64,000 nucleotides of DNA, from positions 11,477 through 75,476 of the forward strand of contig CAKPMH010000003.1 of NCBI GenBank assembly GCA_934167935.1, written 5' to 3'. Under the pieces are notes generated by a model. It did no database searches, was not told the DNA's origin, and saw only the letters and a list, made by a program, of their open reading frames with translations. This DNA comes from an uncultured Bacilli bacterium. GTDB lineage: Bacteria; Bacillota_I; Bacilli_A; RF39; UBA660. A program made the position numbers and the translations under genes. This document shows positions 35,420-43,456 of this stretch, one piece after another; the stretch's first letter is position 1; every line of letters begins with the position of its first letter.

Positions 35420-36541
35420 ATGGAAAATAAAACAAATTTTGTAAAACCAGCGGATTTTGATCCAATATATAATAATTCAGATGAATTATTATTAGAAGAA
35501 GTCATAAAAAGAGAATTAAAAAAAGCTAATGTAAATTTAAATCAAGATTATCTACCTATGGAAGCATTAAAAAGAAAAAAATTTCTTAATGTTATTTTTT
35601 CTATTTTACTATTCATATATATATCATCCATATTTTTTCATTTAAGTATATTATATTATATATTAGGTCTAATAATATTATTAATATTTTATAATGTAAC
35701 AAAAAAATACAATTTAATTAAATATTTAAAAAAAGAAATAAAAGCAAGACCAAATGAAAAAATATCTAATATTATTATGAATACAAAAAATAGCTTTGTT
35801 AGAAATGATTTAAAAAAATTTAAAAAAATAACATTTTTAATAAGTATTACGCTACCACTTATAATATTTTTAAATCCTAAAGTTATATATGAAAAAAGTA
35901 GCGATGGATATACAGTTAGATTTTATGCATTTGGTTTAACAAATTTTAGTAAAGTAAAAATAAATGAAACATATAAAGGCGAGAAAGTTGTTGGTATAAG
36001 AGGAAAAGTATTTAAAAATATGTATTTACTTAGAGAAGTTAAATTACCAGATACAATAACAGAAATAAGAGGACAAGCATTTAAAAATAATTTTCTTTTA
36101 AAAACAATAAATCTTCCTAAAAATTTAAAATATTTAGGAGGTGGAGCTTTTTATAATAACTTTTCATTAAAAAGTATTGAATTACCAGATACTTTAATAT
36201 ATATGGGAGGAGAAACATTTTTTAATGCAATATCCTTAGAAAATGTGAAATTATCAGAAAGTTTAATACAAATAAGAGGAAATACATTTGAAAATTGTAC
36301 ATCACTTAAAACAATCGATATACCAGATAGTGTAACTAGAATAGGTGGCCATGCATTCTATTTAAATGAAAAATTAGAAAGCGTTAATATAACAATGCAT
36401 AGTAATTTAACAGAAATAGGATCATCAGCATTTAGAAGATGTTATAATTTAAAAAAGATAAAAATTCCAAGCGAAACATATGTAAATGAAAGAGCATTTA
36501 AAGAAAGCCCAACTACTGTAGAAAAATATGGATGGTATTAA
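35420..36541 (+). CDS. Membrane protein with BspA-type leucine-rich repeats
   Basis: 373 residues. The N-terminal cytosolic segment is followed by a pair of helices (about 57-92) and a third (about 139-153), then about six LRR_5 repeats of 23 residues (190-365) with the recurring pattern VKLPDTITEIRGQAFKNN / INLPKNLKYLGGGAFYNN / IELPDTLIYMGGETFFNA. The repeats form a binding surface, probably outside the cell. It is the first gene of a tight operon with the radical SAM enzyme, whose ATG comes one base after this stop. That placement suggests it recognises or displays the product of the pathway. Confidence 0.8.
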   Translation: MENKTNFVKPADFDPIYNNSDELLLEEVIKRELKKANVNLNQDYLPMEALKRKKFLNVIFSILLFIYISSIFFHLSILYYILGLIILLIFYNVTKKYNLIKYLKKEIKARPNEKISNIIMNTKNSFVRNDLKKFKKITFLISITLPLIIFLNPKVIYEKSSDGYTVRFYAFGLTNFSKVKINETYKGEKVVGIRGKVFKNMYLLREVKLPDTITEIRGQAFKNNFLLKTINLPKNLKYLGGGAFYNNFSLKSIELPDTLIYMGGETFFNAISLENVKLSESLIQIRGNTFENCTSLKTIDIPDSVTRIGGHAFYLNEKLESVNITMHSNLTEIGSSAFRRCYNLKKIKIPSETYVNERAFKESPTTVEKYGWY

Positions 36542-36542
36542 T

Positions 36543-38288
36543 ATGGAAGAAAAGAAGTTTATTCATCTTTTATATGTTCCAACATTATCATGCAATATGG
36601 CATGTAAATACTGTTATTTAGAAGAAAATACAAAAGATGAATTTAAAGATATAAATCCTCTTGATACATTAAAATATGCAGTAGAAAAATTTAAAAATGC
36701 AAATGTAATTCCCTTTAATATATCACTTCATGGTGGGGAAGTCACAACATTATCTAAAATAGATTTTGAAGCAATAATAAAATATATATATGATTACTAT
36801 AATGAAAATGAAAGAGCAATAAAAGAAGCAGGTTTTAAAGTAGGATCGCCTCATATAAAAACAAATTTATATGGTATAGATAAACATATAGAAACAATAA
36901 AAAAATATAATGTATCAGTATCTGGAAGTCTTGATTTACCATTTTTATTGCATGATTTATATAGAGTAACAAAAGGAAATCAAAAAACACTTAATAAAAT
37001 ATTAGAAAATATAAAATTAATGGAAGATATACCTAATAAAAAAAAGGTATCGGCAACTATATTTAAAGAACATTTAAATTATTTGGATGAAATAATAGAA
37101 GATATTAAATATTTACATAAAAACACCTGCCTTGATATGAATAATTTTAATTTTATGATTGGTTTTGACTATAATTCAAATGGAATTTTACATCACATGA
37201 CAGAAAAAGAACAATTAAAATTTTATAAAAAAATGCATGAAGAATTTGATAAAACTGATTTAGATTACGGTGTTAATGGCCCTTGGTTTGATGAATTTGG
37301 ACCTGGTTATTGTACAAATTGTGATAATTGTGGAGAAAAATTTTTCTTGCTTGAGAAAAATGGTGATATATATTCATGTGTAAGAGGTCAAAAAAATAAA
37401 GATTATTATTATGGAAATATATATAATGATGAAGTTGATAAAATACTTTCAACAGCTTACCAAAAAATATTTATAAATCATAATAAGGAACCTTTAAATG
37501 ATGAATGTACAAAATGCGGTTATTTATATCTTTGTAAAACAGGATGTCCATTTGTAAAAAATATATATAAACAAAATAAAAGTTATACATGTATGTTACA
37601 AAAACAATTATATAAAGATAGAAATTTAGAAAAAGATGAATATAATGATGAATTTGTTTATAAATATGTTTCTAAAATGCGTCTTGAAGAGATAGATAAA
37701 TATATACCTGAAAATAAAAATATAAATAATTATCCTAGTTTAGAAGAAATAATAGAAAAAGATTCAAAATTAAAATATATATATGATAGTAATTCATTTG
37801 TACTTAAAATAGATGATATAGAATATAAACTAGAATCACAAATTATCAAAAAAACAAGAGATATTATATATATAACAGAAAATTCAAAAGTAGAAATATA
37901 TATGAAAAAAAATTTAATAAATGAAGTATGTGATTATGCAGAAAATAATTCACTTTATATAATATTACTTACAGGAAATTTAGTAACATATGGTGATGAA
38001 AATAGATTAAAACAAAGACATGTAGCAACTAAACAGATCTATAAAGGCGTATTAGATAAAAATATTAAAGGAAATTATTATAAATATGATATAAGTAATT
38101 TTATAAAAGAATTTAAAAGTGAATATTCAAACTCATCACCAAACAATATCTTTTTTACAACATCATCAATTAGAGATTACCATTATTTAAAACAAAAAAA
38201 TAATGCTTATTATCATATCCAAGCAATAAATTTACCATTTCAAAATATAGAATTTTATTATATAGAAAAGGAGTTTAAAAATGAATAA
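36543..38288 (+). CDS. Radical SAM/SPASM enzyme, probable peptide maturase
   Basis: 581 residues. The radical SAM cluster motif is CNMACKYCY (Cys 17, 21, 24), followed by the GGE-type motif in ISLHGGEVTTL. The C-terminal SPASM domain has CGEKFFLLEKNGDIYSC and the CX2CX5CX3C set in CTKCGYLYLCKTGCPF, so it should hold auxiliary Fe-S clusters, as in enzymes that modify ribosomal peptides (anSME, sactipeptide and ranthipeptide synthases). About 190 further residues without cysteines (about 390-581) form an extra domain I cannot name. The start may be ATG 36543 or the in-frame ATG 36528 inside the previous gene. The stop overlaps the start of the poly-Asn protein by 8 bases, so the two are translationally coupled. 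Confidence 0.88.
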   Translation: MEEKKFIHLLYVPTLSCNMACKYCYLEENTKDEFKDINPLDTLKYAVEKFKNANVIPFNISLHGGEVTTLSKIDFEAIIKYIYDYYNENERAIKEAGFKVGSPHIKTNLYGIDKHIETIKKYNVSVSGSLDLPFLLHDLYRVTKGNQKTLNKILENIKLMEDIPNKKKVSATIFKEHLNYLDEIIEDIKYLHKNTCLDMNNFNFMIGFDYNSNGILHHMTEKEQLKFYKKMHEEFDKTDLDYGVNGPWFDEFGPGYCTNCDNCGEKFFLLEKNGDIYSCVRGQKNKDYYYGNIYNDEVDKILSTAYQKIFINHNKEPLNDECTKCGYLYLCKTGCPFVKNIYKQNKSYTCMLQKQLYKDRNLEKDEYNDEFVYKYVSKMRLEEIDKYIPENKNINNYPSLEEIIEKDSKLKYIYDSNSFVLKIDDIEYKLESQIIKKTRDIIYITENSKVEIYMKKNLINEVCDYAENNSLYIILLTGNLVTYGDENRLKQRHVATKQIYKGVLDKNIKGNYYKYDISNFIKEFKSEYSNSSPNNIFFTTSSIRDYHYLKQKNNAYYHIQAINLPFQNIEFYYIEKEFKNE

Positions 38289-38643
38289 TGAACCATTAAC
38301 ATATGAAGAATTAATAAGAAAAAAAAGATGTATTAATTTAACAAAATATTATAATTTAACAAAAGAAGAAATTGATGAAATATATAAATTCTTAGAAGAA
38401 AACAAAAATGGCGTATTAAATTGTAATACTAGTTCAATAGTTTTAAAAGCACCTAATTTAAATGATACTAAGGTAATTACAACAAAACTTTTAGTAGACA
38501 CAGTAGATGGCCTTATTGTAAGTAATTCTAGATTTAAAATTATACCACATTATACACCATCAAGTAGTAGTGGATATTCTGGAGGCTCTTCATCAAATAA
38601 CAATAATAATAACAATAATAATAATAATAACAATAATAACTGA
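38281..38643 (+). CDS. Small protein with Ser/Gly and poly-Asn tail, candidate RiPP precursor
   Basis: 120 residues, family not recognised. Residues 1-90 form a compact charged leader-like part (LTYEELIRKKRCINLTKYYNL, then FLEENKNGVLNCN and a beta-rich section). The tail reads TPSSSSGYSGGSSS and ends in 15 consecutive Asn at the stop codon. A leader-like N-terminus, a low-complexity tail, and translational coupling to a radical SAM/SPASM enzyme are the layout of a ribosomally synthesised and modified peptide precursor. The Asn, Ser or Gly/Tyr residues would be the targets. There is no signal peptide and no obvious GG cleavage site before the tail. The ribosome site AAAAGGAG is inside the enzyme gene. 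The RiPP role is inference from context. Confidence 0.7.
   Translation: MNNEPLTYEELIRKKRCINLTKYYNLTKEEIDEIYKFLEENKNGVLNCNTSSIVLKAPNLNDTKVITTKLLVDTVDGLIVSNSRFKIIPHYTPSSSSGYSGGSSSNNNNNNNNNNNNNNN
38596..38640 (+). repeat. AAY trinucleotide run encoding 15 Asn
   Basis: Fifteen AAT/AAC codons run to the TGA stop. The mixture of AAT and AAC shows it is not a pure slippage product, but its length could still vary between strains without changing the frame. Confidence 0.95.
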
Positions 38644-38657
38644 TAGGATGTGATAAA

Positions 38658-39671
38658 ATGCCTTTAATAACAGATATATCACAACAAGAAAAATTAAGAA
38701 AAAATAACATAAATATTAAAACAAAATATATTGTTTCTAATAATATATTAGAACGTAATACTGACAATAGTTATAATGATGATATAAAATCAGGAATAAT
38801 ATGTGAAAAAGAATATTATCAATCAAATAAGTTATTACATAAAGAAAAATTATTTGATTCAAGAATTGAATACACTTTTATAAATAAAGATATAGAAAAT
38901 AGGCAATTTGAGTGTCCAAACTGTGGAATGGAAGAAAGCTTAGATAAATTTATAGATGGATGCCCCTATTGTAAAACAAAATATAATATAGATTATTCTA
39001 TTAAAGATTTAGGAAGTAAATATCATTATGATAGAGTATTAAAAAGTAATATATATAAAATAATTACAGCGTTAATAGATATAATTATCAGTTTTACTAT
39101 TTCATATTTTTATATTAAAATGACATCAAGAACATTTAATAATTTTGATGTATTAAAAATACTAATATATGGTTTAATTATAGCTCTTATATTATATTAT
39201 TTTTTCTATATAATAGATGGATATATAGTTTTATATCCAATAAAATTATATAAAGATAGAGAAAATAAAAAACAAATAGATTTTTGGAATAGAACAAAAA
39301 TAGATAAAAAAACATTTTTTAATAATTTAAATTATGAAATAAGAAATTATTATTATAAGAAAGATAATATTATTGACTATGACATTTTAGATTTTAACAG
39401 TTTTAAAGAATATTATAAAAATGACTATTTATATGTTGATATAAAAGCAAATGTAAGAATTATCTATTATATAAATAATAAAATTAAAACTAAAACAATT
39501 AATACTAAATATACAATGAAAAAAATATGTGATAATAGTTTAAAATTAAAGGCAGGAGCAAATTTAATTAAATGTCATAATTGTGGTTCTGCAATTGATA
39601 TAACAAAAGGTAAATGTGATTACTGTAATACAAAAGTAAATTATTATCAAAATTGGATTTTAGTTAAATAA
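38658..39671 (+). CDS. Membrane protein with two zinc ribbons, fourth gene of the rSAM operon
   Basis: 337 residues. A soluble N-terminal part with a zinc ribbon (CPNCG and CPYCK, about 85-105), two membrane helices (about 135-155 and 170-195), a soluble alpha/beta region with many Tyr residues (about 215-300, TIM44-like in flavour but not secure), and a C-terminal zinc ribbon (CHNCG and CDYCN, about 305-325). It starts 14 bases after the poly-Asn gene with its own TAGGATGTG site. It may help insert, process or export the peptide; nothing in the sequence proves that. Confidence 0.7.
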   Translation: MPLITDISQQEKLRKNNINIKTKYIVSNNILERNTDNSYNDDIKSGIICEKEYYQSNKLLHKEKLFDSRIEYTFINKDIENRQFECPNCGMEESLDKFIDGCPYCKTKYNIDYSIKDLGSKYHYDRVLKSNIYKIITALIDIIISFTISYFYIKMTSRTFNNFDVLKILIYGLIIALILYYFFYIIDGYIVLYPIKLYKDRENKKQIDFWNRTKIDKKTFFNNLNYEIRNYYYKKDNIIDYDILDFNSFKEYYKNDYLYVDIKANVRIIYYINNKIKTKTINTKYTMKKICDNSLKLKAGANLIKCHNCGSAIDITKGKCDYCNTKVNYYQNWILVK

Positions 39672-39993
39672 AGACTTATAATTATACAAGTCAAGAAGAC
39701 ATGTTAAAAGTATTTACTAAATTATTTAATAAAGAAATTTTAAATGATGATTTATATAATAAAGCTATTGAAATACTTTAATCAACGATGTCAAGATCAA
39801 GTTATGAGATATATCTATCAAGCTAAATATGCACATGAAACAGATCGTTAGATTATTTAAATCATGATATTGGAGTAATGAAAATTAACGATAAGTATTT
39901 TATATTGGTATTTCAACTTTTAAATCAAAAAATAAAAAATTAGTAGGATTTTTAGGAAAATATATTTATGAATATCTAAAAGAAAATAATTAA
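39672..39993 (+). pseudogene. Decayed gene, resembling the C-terminus of a beta-lactamase-like serine hydrolase
   Basis: Protein-like segments in shifting frames: YTSQEDMLKVFTKLFNKEIL and DDLYNKAIEI, then after a shift QDQVMRYIYQAKYAHETD, then after stops HDIGVMKIN, and finally STFKSKNKKLVGFLGKYIY to a stop at about 39993. Joined, they follow the end of class A beta-lactamase-like hydrolases, where AHKTG is followed by a variable stretch and NDIGIV; here the KTG reads ETD. At least two frameshifts and stops are present and the N-terminal two thirds are gone. The family match is tentative. Confidence 0.5.
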
Positions 39994-40015
39994 AAAAAGA
40001 TAATATTATCTTTTT
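39994..40015. terminator. Bidirectional hairpin at the LysR gene end
   Basis: AAAAAGATAAT and ATTATCTTTTT form a perfect 22-base palindrome flanked by A and T runs. It covers the LysR stop codon and can serve both strands. Confidence 0.75.
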
Positions 40016-40875
40016 AAAAAATTTATAAACATTTTACTTGCAAATGTTAATGAAATAGACTTATTAGTTGCCAAATATATATTTATATTTGGTATTTTTT
40101 TGTTAATTTTTAATTCTTTTAAATTCTTATGATTTTTAGCTAAATCAATAATTGAAAAACCAACACCTAAACCAATACTTGCAAATGATGTAATAAGTTC
40201 TTGACTTACAACTTCCATTTTAGGCATTAATACAACGTTATTTAAAAGTGCAATATAATCTAATAATTTTCTACTGTTAGATTCTTTTTTTTGTAAAATA
40301 AGAGGAATATTATTTAAATCTGAAAAATTATTGATATTATCTTTATAAAATTCTGGATTATAAATAAATCCTTGTTTTAATTCTTTTATTTTTTCTAAAT
40401 TTAAATTAGTTTCTTTAATATTACTTTCATTAAATATGACAAAATCTAATTTACCTAATTTCAAATCATTTATTAAATTATTAGTTAAATCATTTGTAAT
40501 ATTAATGTTTATATTAGGATAATTAAGATGAAAATCCTTTAAGGCATTTATTAAAATTAATTTAGTTAAAGTAGTAGAACATCCTATTTTGATTTCACCT
40601 TTTGATAAGTCTTTAAATGAAGTAAATTCATTTTCGGCATTATTAATAAGTTCAAGAGCACCTTTAACATATTCATAAAACATTTTACCTTCATTTGTTA
40701 ATTCCATCCCTTTATTGCTTCTTAAAAATAAAGTACCACCAAGTTGATCTTCTAACTTTTTAATTGACTGAGAAATAGCTGGTTGAGATATATGTAATTC
40801 TTGACTAGCTTTAGTCATATGTTTATTTTTTGCAACAATATAAAAAACTTTGTATAATTCTAAATCAATATTCAT
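40006..40875 (-). CDS. LysR-type transcriptional regulator
   Basis: 289 residues: an N-terminal winged HTH (MNIDLELYKVFYIVAKNKHM, SQPAISQSIKKLEDQLGGTLFLRSN) and a periplasmic-binding-like effector domain (GEIKIGCSTTLTKLILINAL onward). AGGAGGGC lies before the start. It is divergent from coaC with an 89-base gap, the standard arrangement for a LysR protein that controls the neighbouring operon and itself. The inducer is unknown; a metabolite of the coaC/coaB/aldolase-like operon is the natural guess. Confidence 0.93.
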   Translation of the reverse strand: MNIDLELYKVFYIVAKNKHMTKASQELHISQPAISQSIKKLEDQLGGTLFLRSNKGMELTNEGKMFYEYVKGALELINNAENEFTSFKDLSKGEIKIGCSTTLTKLILINALKDFHLNYPNININITNDLTNNLINDLKLGKLDFVIFNESNIKETNLNLEKIKELKQGFIYNPEFYKDNINNFSDLNNIPLILQKKESNSRKLLDYIALLNNVVLMPKMEVVSQELITSFASIGLGVGFSIIDLAKNHKNLKELKINKKIPNINIYLATNKSISLTFASKMFINFLKR

Positions 40876-40964
40876 TATAAGCCCTCCTTATAAATATTAT
40901 AACATAAATATATTTTACTTATCAATAAAATCATAATAAAATAAAAGTGAAAGGAAGGAATAAT

Positions 40965-41516
40965 ATGTTTGAAAATTTAAATATTGTTGTTGGAATAACA
41001 GGGGGAATTGCAGCTTATAAAGCATGTGGAATTATTAGTTATTTAAAAAGTGAAGGAGCAAATGTCAATGTAATTATGACAAAGAATGCATGTGAGTTTA
41101 TTACACCTTTGACAATTGAAACTTTATCTAAAAATAAGGTAGTAACTGATATGTTTGAAATACCAGATTATGTTGATGTAAAACACATTAGTTTAGCAAG
41201 ATCTGCAGATTTATTTTTGGTAGTTCCAGCTACTGCTAATATAATTGGAAAGGTTGCAAGTGGAATTGCTGATGATATGTTATCTACAACTATTATGGCA
41301 ACAAAAGCTCCTGTAATATTCGCACCCGCTATGAATAATGGAATGTATGAAAATCCTATTGTTCAAGATAATATAAAAAAATTAAAATTATATGGTTATA
41401 AATTTATTGAACCATCAATTGGACACCTTGCTTGTGGATATGAAGCAAAAGGAAAACTTCCTAAAAATGAAGAAATAATTAACTATGTAAAAACTTTAGT
41501 AAAGGAGAGAAAATAA
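40965..41516 (+). CDS. coaC: Phosphopantothenoylcysteine decarboxylase (flavoprotein)
   Basis: 183 residues of the HFCD flavoprotein family. It shows GITGGIAAYKACGIISYLKS (FMN-binding start), HISLARSADLFLVVPATANI with the active-site His, the APAMNNGMYENP motif, and LACGYEAKGKLP with the cysteine of the substrate flap. It is expected to decarboxylate 4'-phosphopantothenoylcysteine in CoA synthesis. ATG 40965 is preferred to the in-frame ATG 40947 because AGGAAGG lies between them. It is stand-alone, not fused to CoaB, as in streptococci. Confidence 0.88.
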   Translation: MFENLNIVVGITGGIAAYKACGIISYLKSEGANVNVIMTKNACEFITPLTIETLSKNKVVTDMFEIPDYVDVKHISLARSADLFLVVPATANIIGKVASGIADDMLSTTIMATKAPVIFAPAMNNGMYENPIVQDNIKKLKLYGYKFIEPSIGHLACGYEAKGKLPKNEEIINYVKTLVKERK

Positions 41517-41517
41517 T

Positions 41518-42237
41518 ATGAAAAAAATAATTGTAACAGCAGGAGGAACAAGTGAAAAAATTGATAATGTTAGAAAAATCACTAATTCCTCAACTGGTAA
41601 ACTTGGAATGATAATTCTAAATAATTTATTAAAAGAAAATAATGATGTAATTGTATATTATATATGCTCTAAAAATTCATTAAGAGTAATAGATGATAGA
41701 ATTAAAGTTATAGAAATAGATGACACTATTGAATTAAAAAATACTGTTGAAGATTTACTTAAATATGAGCATATAGATTATTTTATTCATTCAATGGCAG
41801 TATCTGATTATATGACTGATTATGTAACTACAACTGAAATGATAAAAAAAAGTATTAAAGAAAATGATAATTTAGATGAAGCATTTAAAAATATAGATGT
41901 TATTAGTGGAAGCAAAATTTCTTCATATGAAAGTGATTTAGTAGTTGTACTTAAGCCAACTCCTAAAATAATATCTAATATTAAAAAAATAAGTCCTTCA
42001 ACATACCTAGTTGGATTTAAATTATTAGATGGGGTATCAAAAGAGGAGTTAATAGAAGTAGCTAAAAACTTAAGAGATAAAAATAATTGTGATTTAGTAG
42101 TTGCTAATGATTTAAAAAATATTAGAAACGGTAATCATATTGGATATATTATTGATAAGGATAATAAAATAGAAGAAGCTTATAGTAAAGATGATATAGC
42201 AAAAAAATTAGTAAGGAGAATTAATTATGGAAAATAA
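41518..42237 (+). CDS. coaB: Phosphopantothenate-cysteine ligase
   Basis: 239 residues. It begins KKIIVTAGGTSEKIDNVRKI and contains NSSTGKLGMIILNNLL, HSMAVSDYMTDY, KISSYESDLVVVLKPTPKII and LVVANDLKNI, the hallmarks of CoaB (Rossmann-like fold, cysteine ligation to phosphopantothenate with CTP or ATP). It starts one base after the coaC stop. With coaC it completes the two middle steps of CoA synthesis. Its last 11 bases overlap the next gene. Confidence 0.9.
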   Translation: MKKIIVTAGGTSEKIDNVRKITNSSTGKLGMIILNNLLKENNDVIVYYICSKNSLRVIDDRIKVIEIDDTIELKNTVEDLLKYEHIDYFIHSMAVSDYMTDYVTTTEMIKKSIKENDNLDEAFKNIDVISGSKISSYESDLVVVLKPTPKIISNIKKISPSTYLVGFKLLDGVSKEELIEVAKNLRDKNNCDLVVANDLKNIRNGNHIGYIIDKDNKIEEAYSKDDIAKKLVRRINYGK

Positions 42238-43360
42238 AATTTTATTTGTTGGTGGGACATGGGATTTAAATGGAGGTAAAAAATCTAAAATAGTTGATGA
42301 ATTTGCAAAGTATATACCAAATACCTTAGTTTATAATGGAGGAAACTATAATGATTTAAATAAAATTTTAGAATCTTGTATTAATTATGACATAGTTATT
42401 TGGTGGGCTAATGTATCAAATGACTTACCTAAAGTTAGAAATGTTAAAGAGATTAATTATAAAACAATGCTTATTTCATCAAAAAGAAATATAGATAATA
42501 AATATTCTATTCAAGATTTACTTGAAAGATCATTTAAACTTAAATCTAATTTAACAGTAGAATTTAGCAAAAAGGAAAATAAGTATAATATGAGATTGTT
42601 TGATCCACTAGGTAATGAATGGTATGATGGATTAGATATAGAAAAATGTGCAAAAGCTATACTTGATAGACTTAAAATAATTAAAAATATTACAAGAGAA
42701 AAAACTATTAAATCAGAGGAGAATTTTGAAAATATATCTACTTTTTTCAAAAGTGATTTAAACCAAATATATAAATCAAATGATAATCCAGTAATTCCTA
42801 TAAAAAATGATTTTTTAAGTATTGTAAAAAATTATGCGTATGTGTTTGCAAAAGAGATGGTTCAAAAAAAAGATGTTAAAAGATTTTTAGGAAATGCATC
42901 ATTTAGATGTCCTAAAGGATTTCCATCTTTTAAAGAGGGAAAATATATATTTGTAAGTAAAAGAAATGTTAATAAAGAATTTATTGGTATCAATGAATTT
43001 GTACCTGTATATTTAGAAAATGAAAAAATATATTATTGTGGTGATAATAAACCATCAGTGGATACGCCTATACAATTTAGATTATATAGTTTATTACCAA
43101 ATATAAATTATATGATTCATTCACATTGTTATATAAAAAATGCTCCCTTTACAAAAAATGCCTTACCTTGTGGTGCTGTAGAAGAAGTAAAAGAAATAGT
43201 AGATGTGTTAAAAAATTACTATAATAATGATTTAAATAAGGATTTTTATTTAATTAATCTAGTTGGACATGGAAGTATTATGATGAGTAATAAAATAGAA
43301 CAATTAAAAAATATTGATATGATTGGAAGAAAACTTCCAGAAAAAATGGAGAAACTATGA
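42227..43360 (+). CDS. Class II aldolase/adducin-like protein with unknown N-terminal domain
   Basis: 377 residues. Residues 1-~190 form a Rossmann-like domain (ILFVGGTWDLNGGKKSKIVDE, DIVIWWANVSND) that I cannot name. Residues ~195-377 look like a class II aldolase/adducin domain: GNASFRCPKGFPSFKEG, the metal-binding MIHSHCYIKNAPF, and VGHGSIMMS. It overlaps coaB by 11 bases, so it belongs to the LysR-controlled operon. A sugar-phosphate or pantothenate-related aldol reaction is possible but unproven. The fusion plus the link to coaB/coaC is unusual. Confidence 0.7.
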   Translation: MENKILFVGGTWDLNGGKKSKIVDEFAKYIPNTLVYNGGNYNDLNKILESCINYDIVIWWANVSNDLPKVRNVKEINYKTMLISSKRNIDNKYSIQDLLERSFKLKSNLTVEFSKKENKYNMRLFDPLGNEWYDGLDIEKCAKAILDRLKIIKNITREKTIKSEENFENISTFFKSDLNQIYKSNDNPVIPIKNDFLSIVKNYAYVFAKEMVQKKDVKRFLGNASFRCPKGFPSFKEGKYIFVSKRNVNKEFIGINEFVPVYLENEKIYYCGDNKPSVDTPIQFRLYSLLPNINYMIHSHCYIKNAPFTKNALPCGAVEEVKEIVDVLKNYYNNDLNKDFYLINLVGHGSIMMSNKIEQLKNIDMIGRKLPEKMEKL

Positions 43361-43375
43361 TTTTCATAGTTTTTT
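43352..43375 (+). terminator. Terminator of the coaC-coaB operon
   Basis: AAACTATG (43352-43359) pairs with CATAGTTT (43365-43372), followed by Ts. The stem overlaps the stop codon. Confidence 0.8.
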
Positions 43376-43456
43376 AAATTTAATAAATAGATTAAGCTTG
43401 TTTAAATATAAAAAATATTATATAATATTAAACAATATTTATTGGAGGAATGATTA

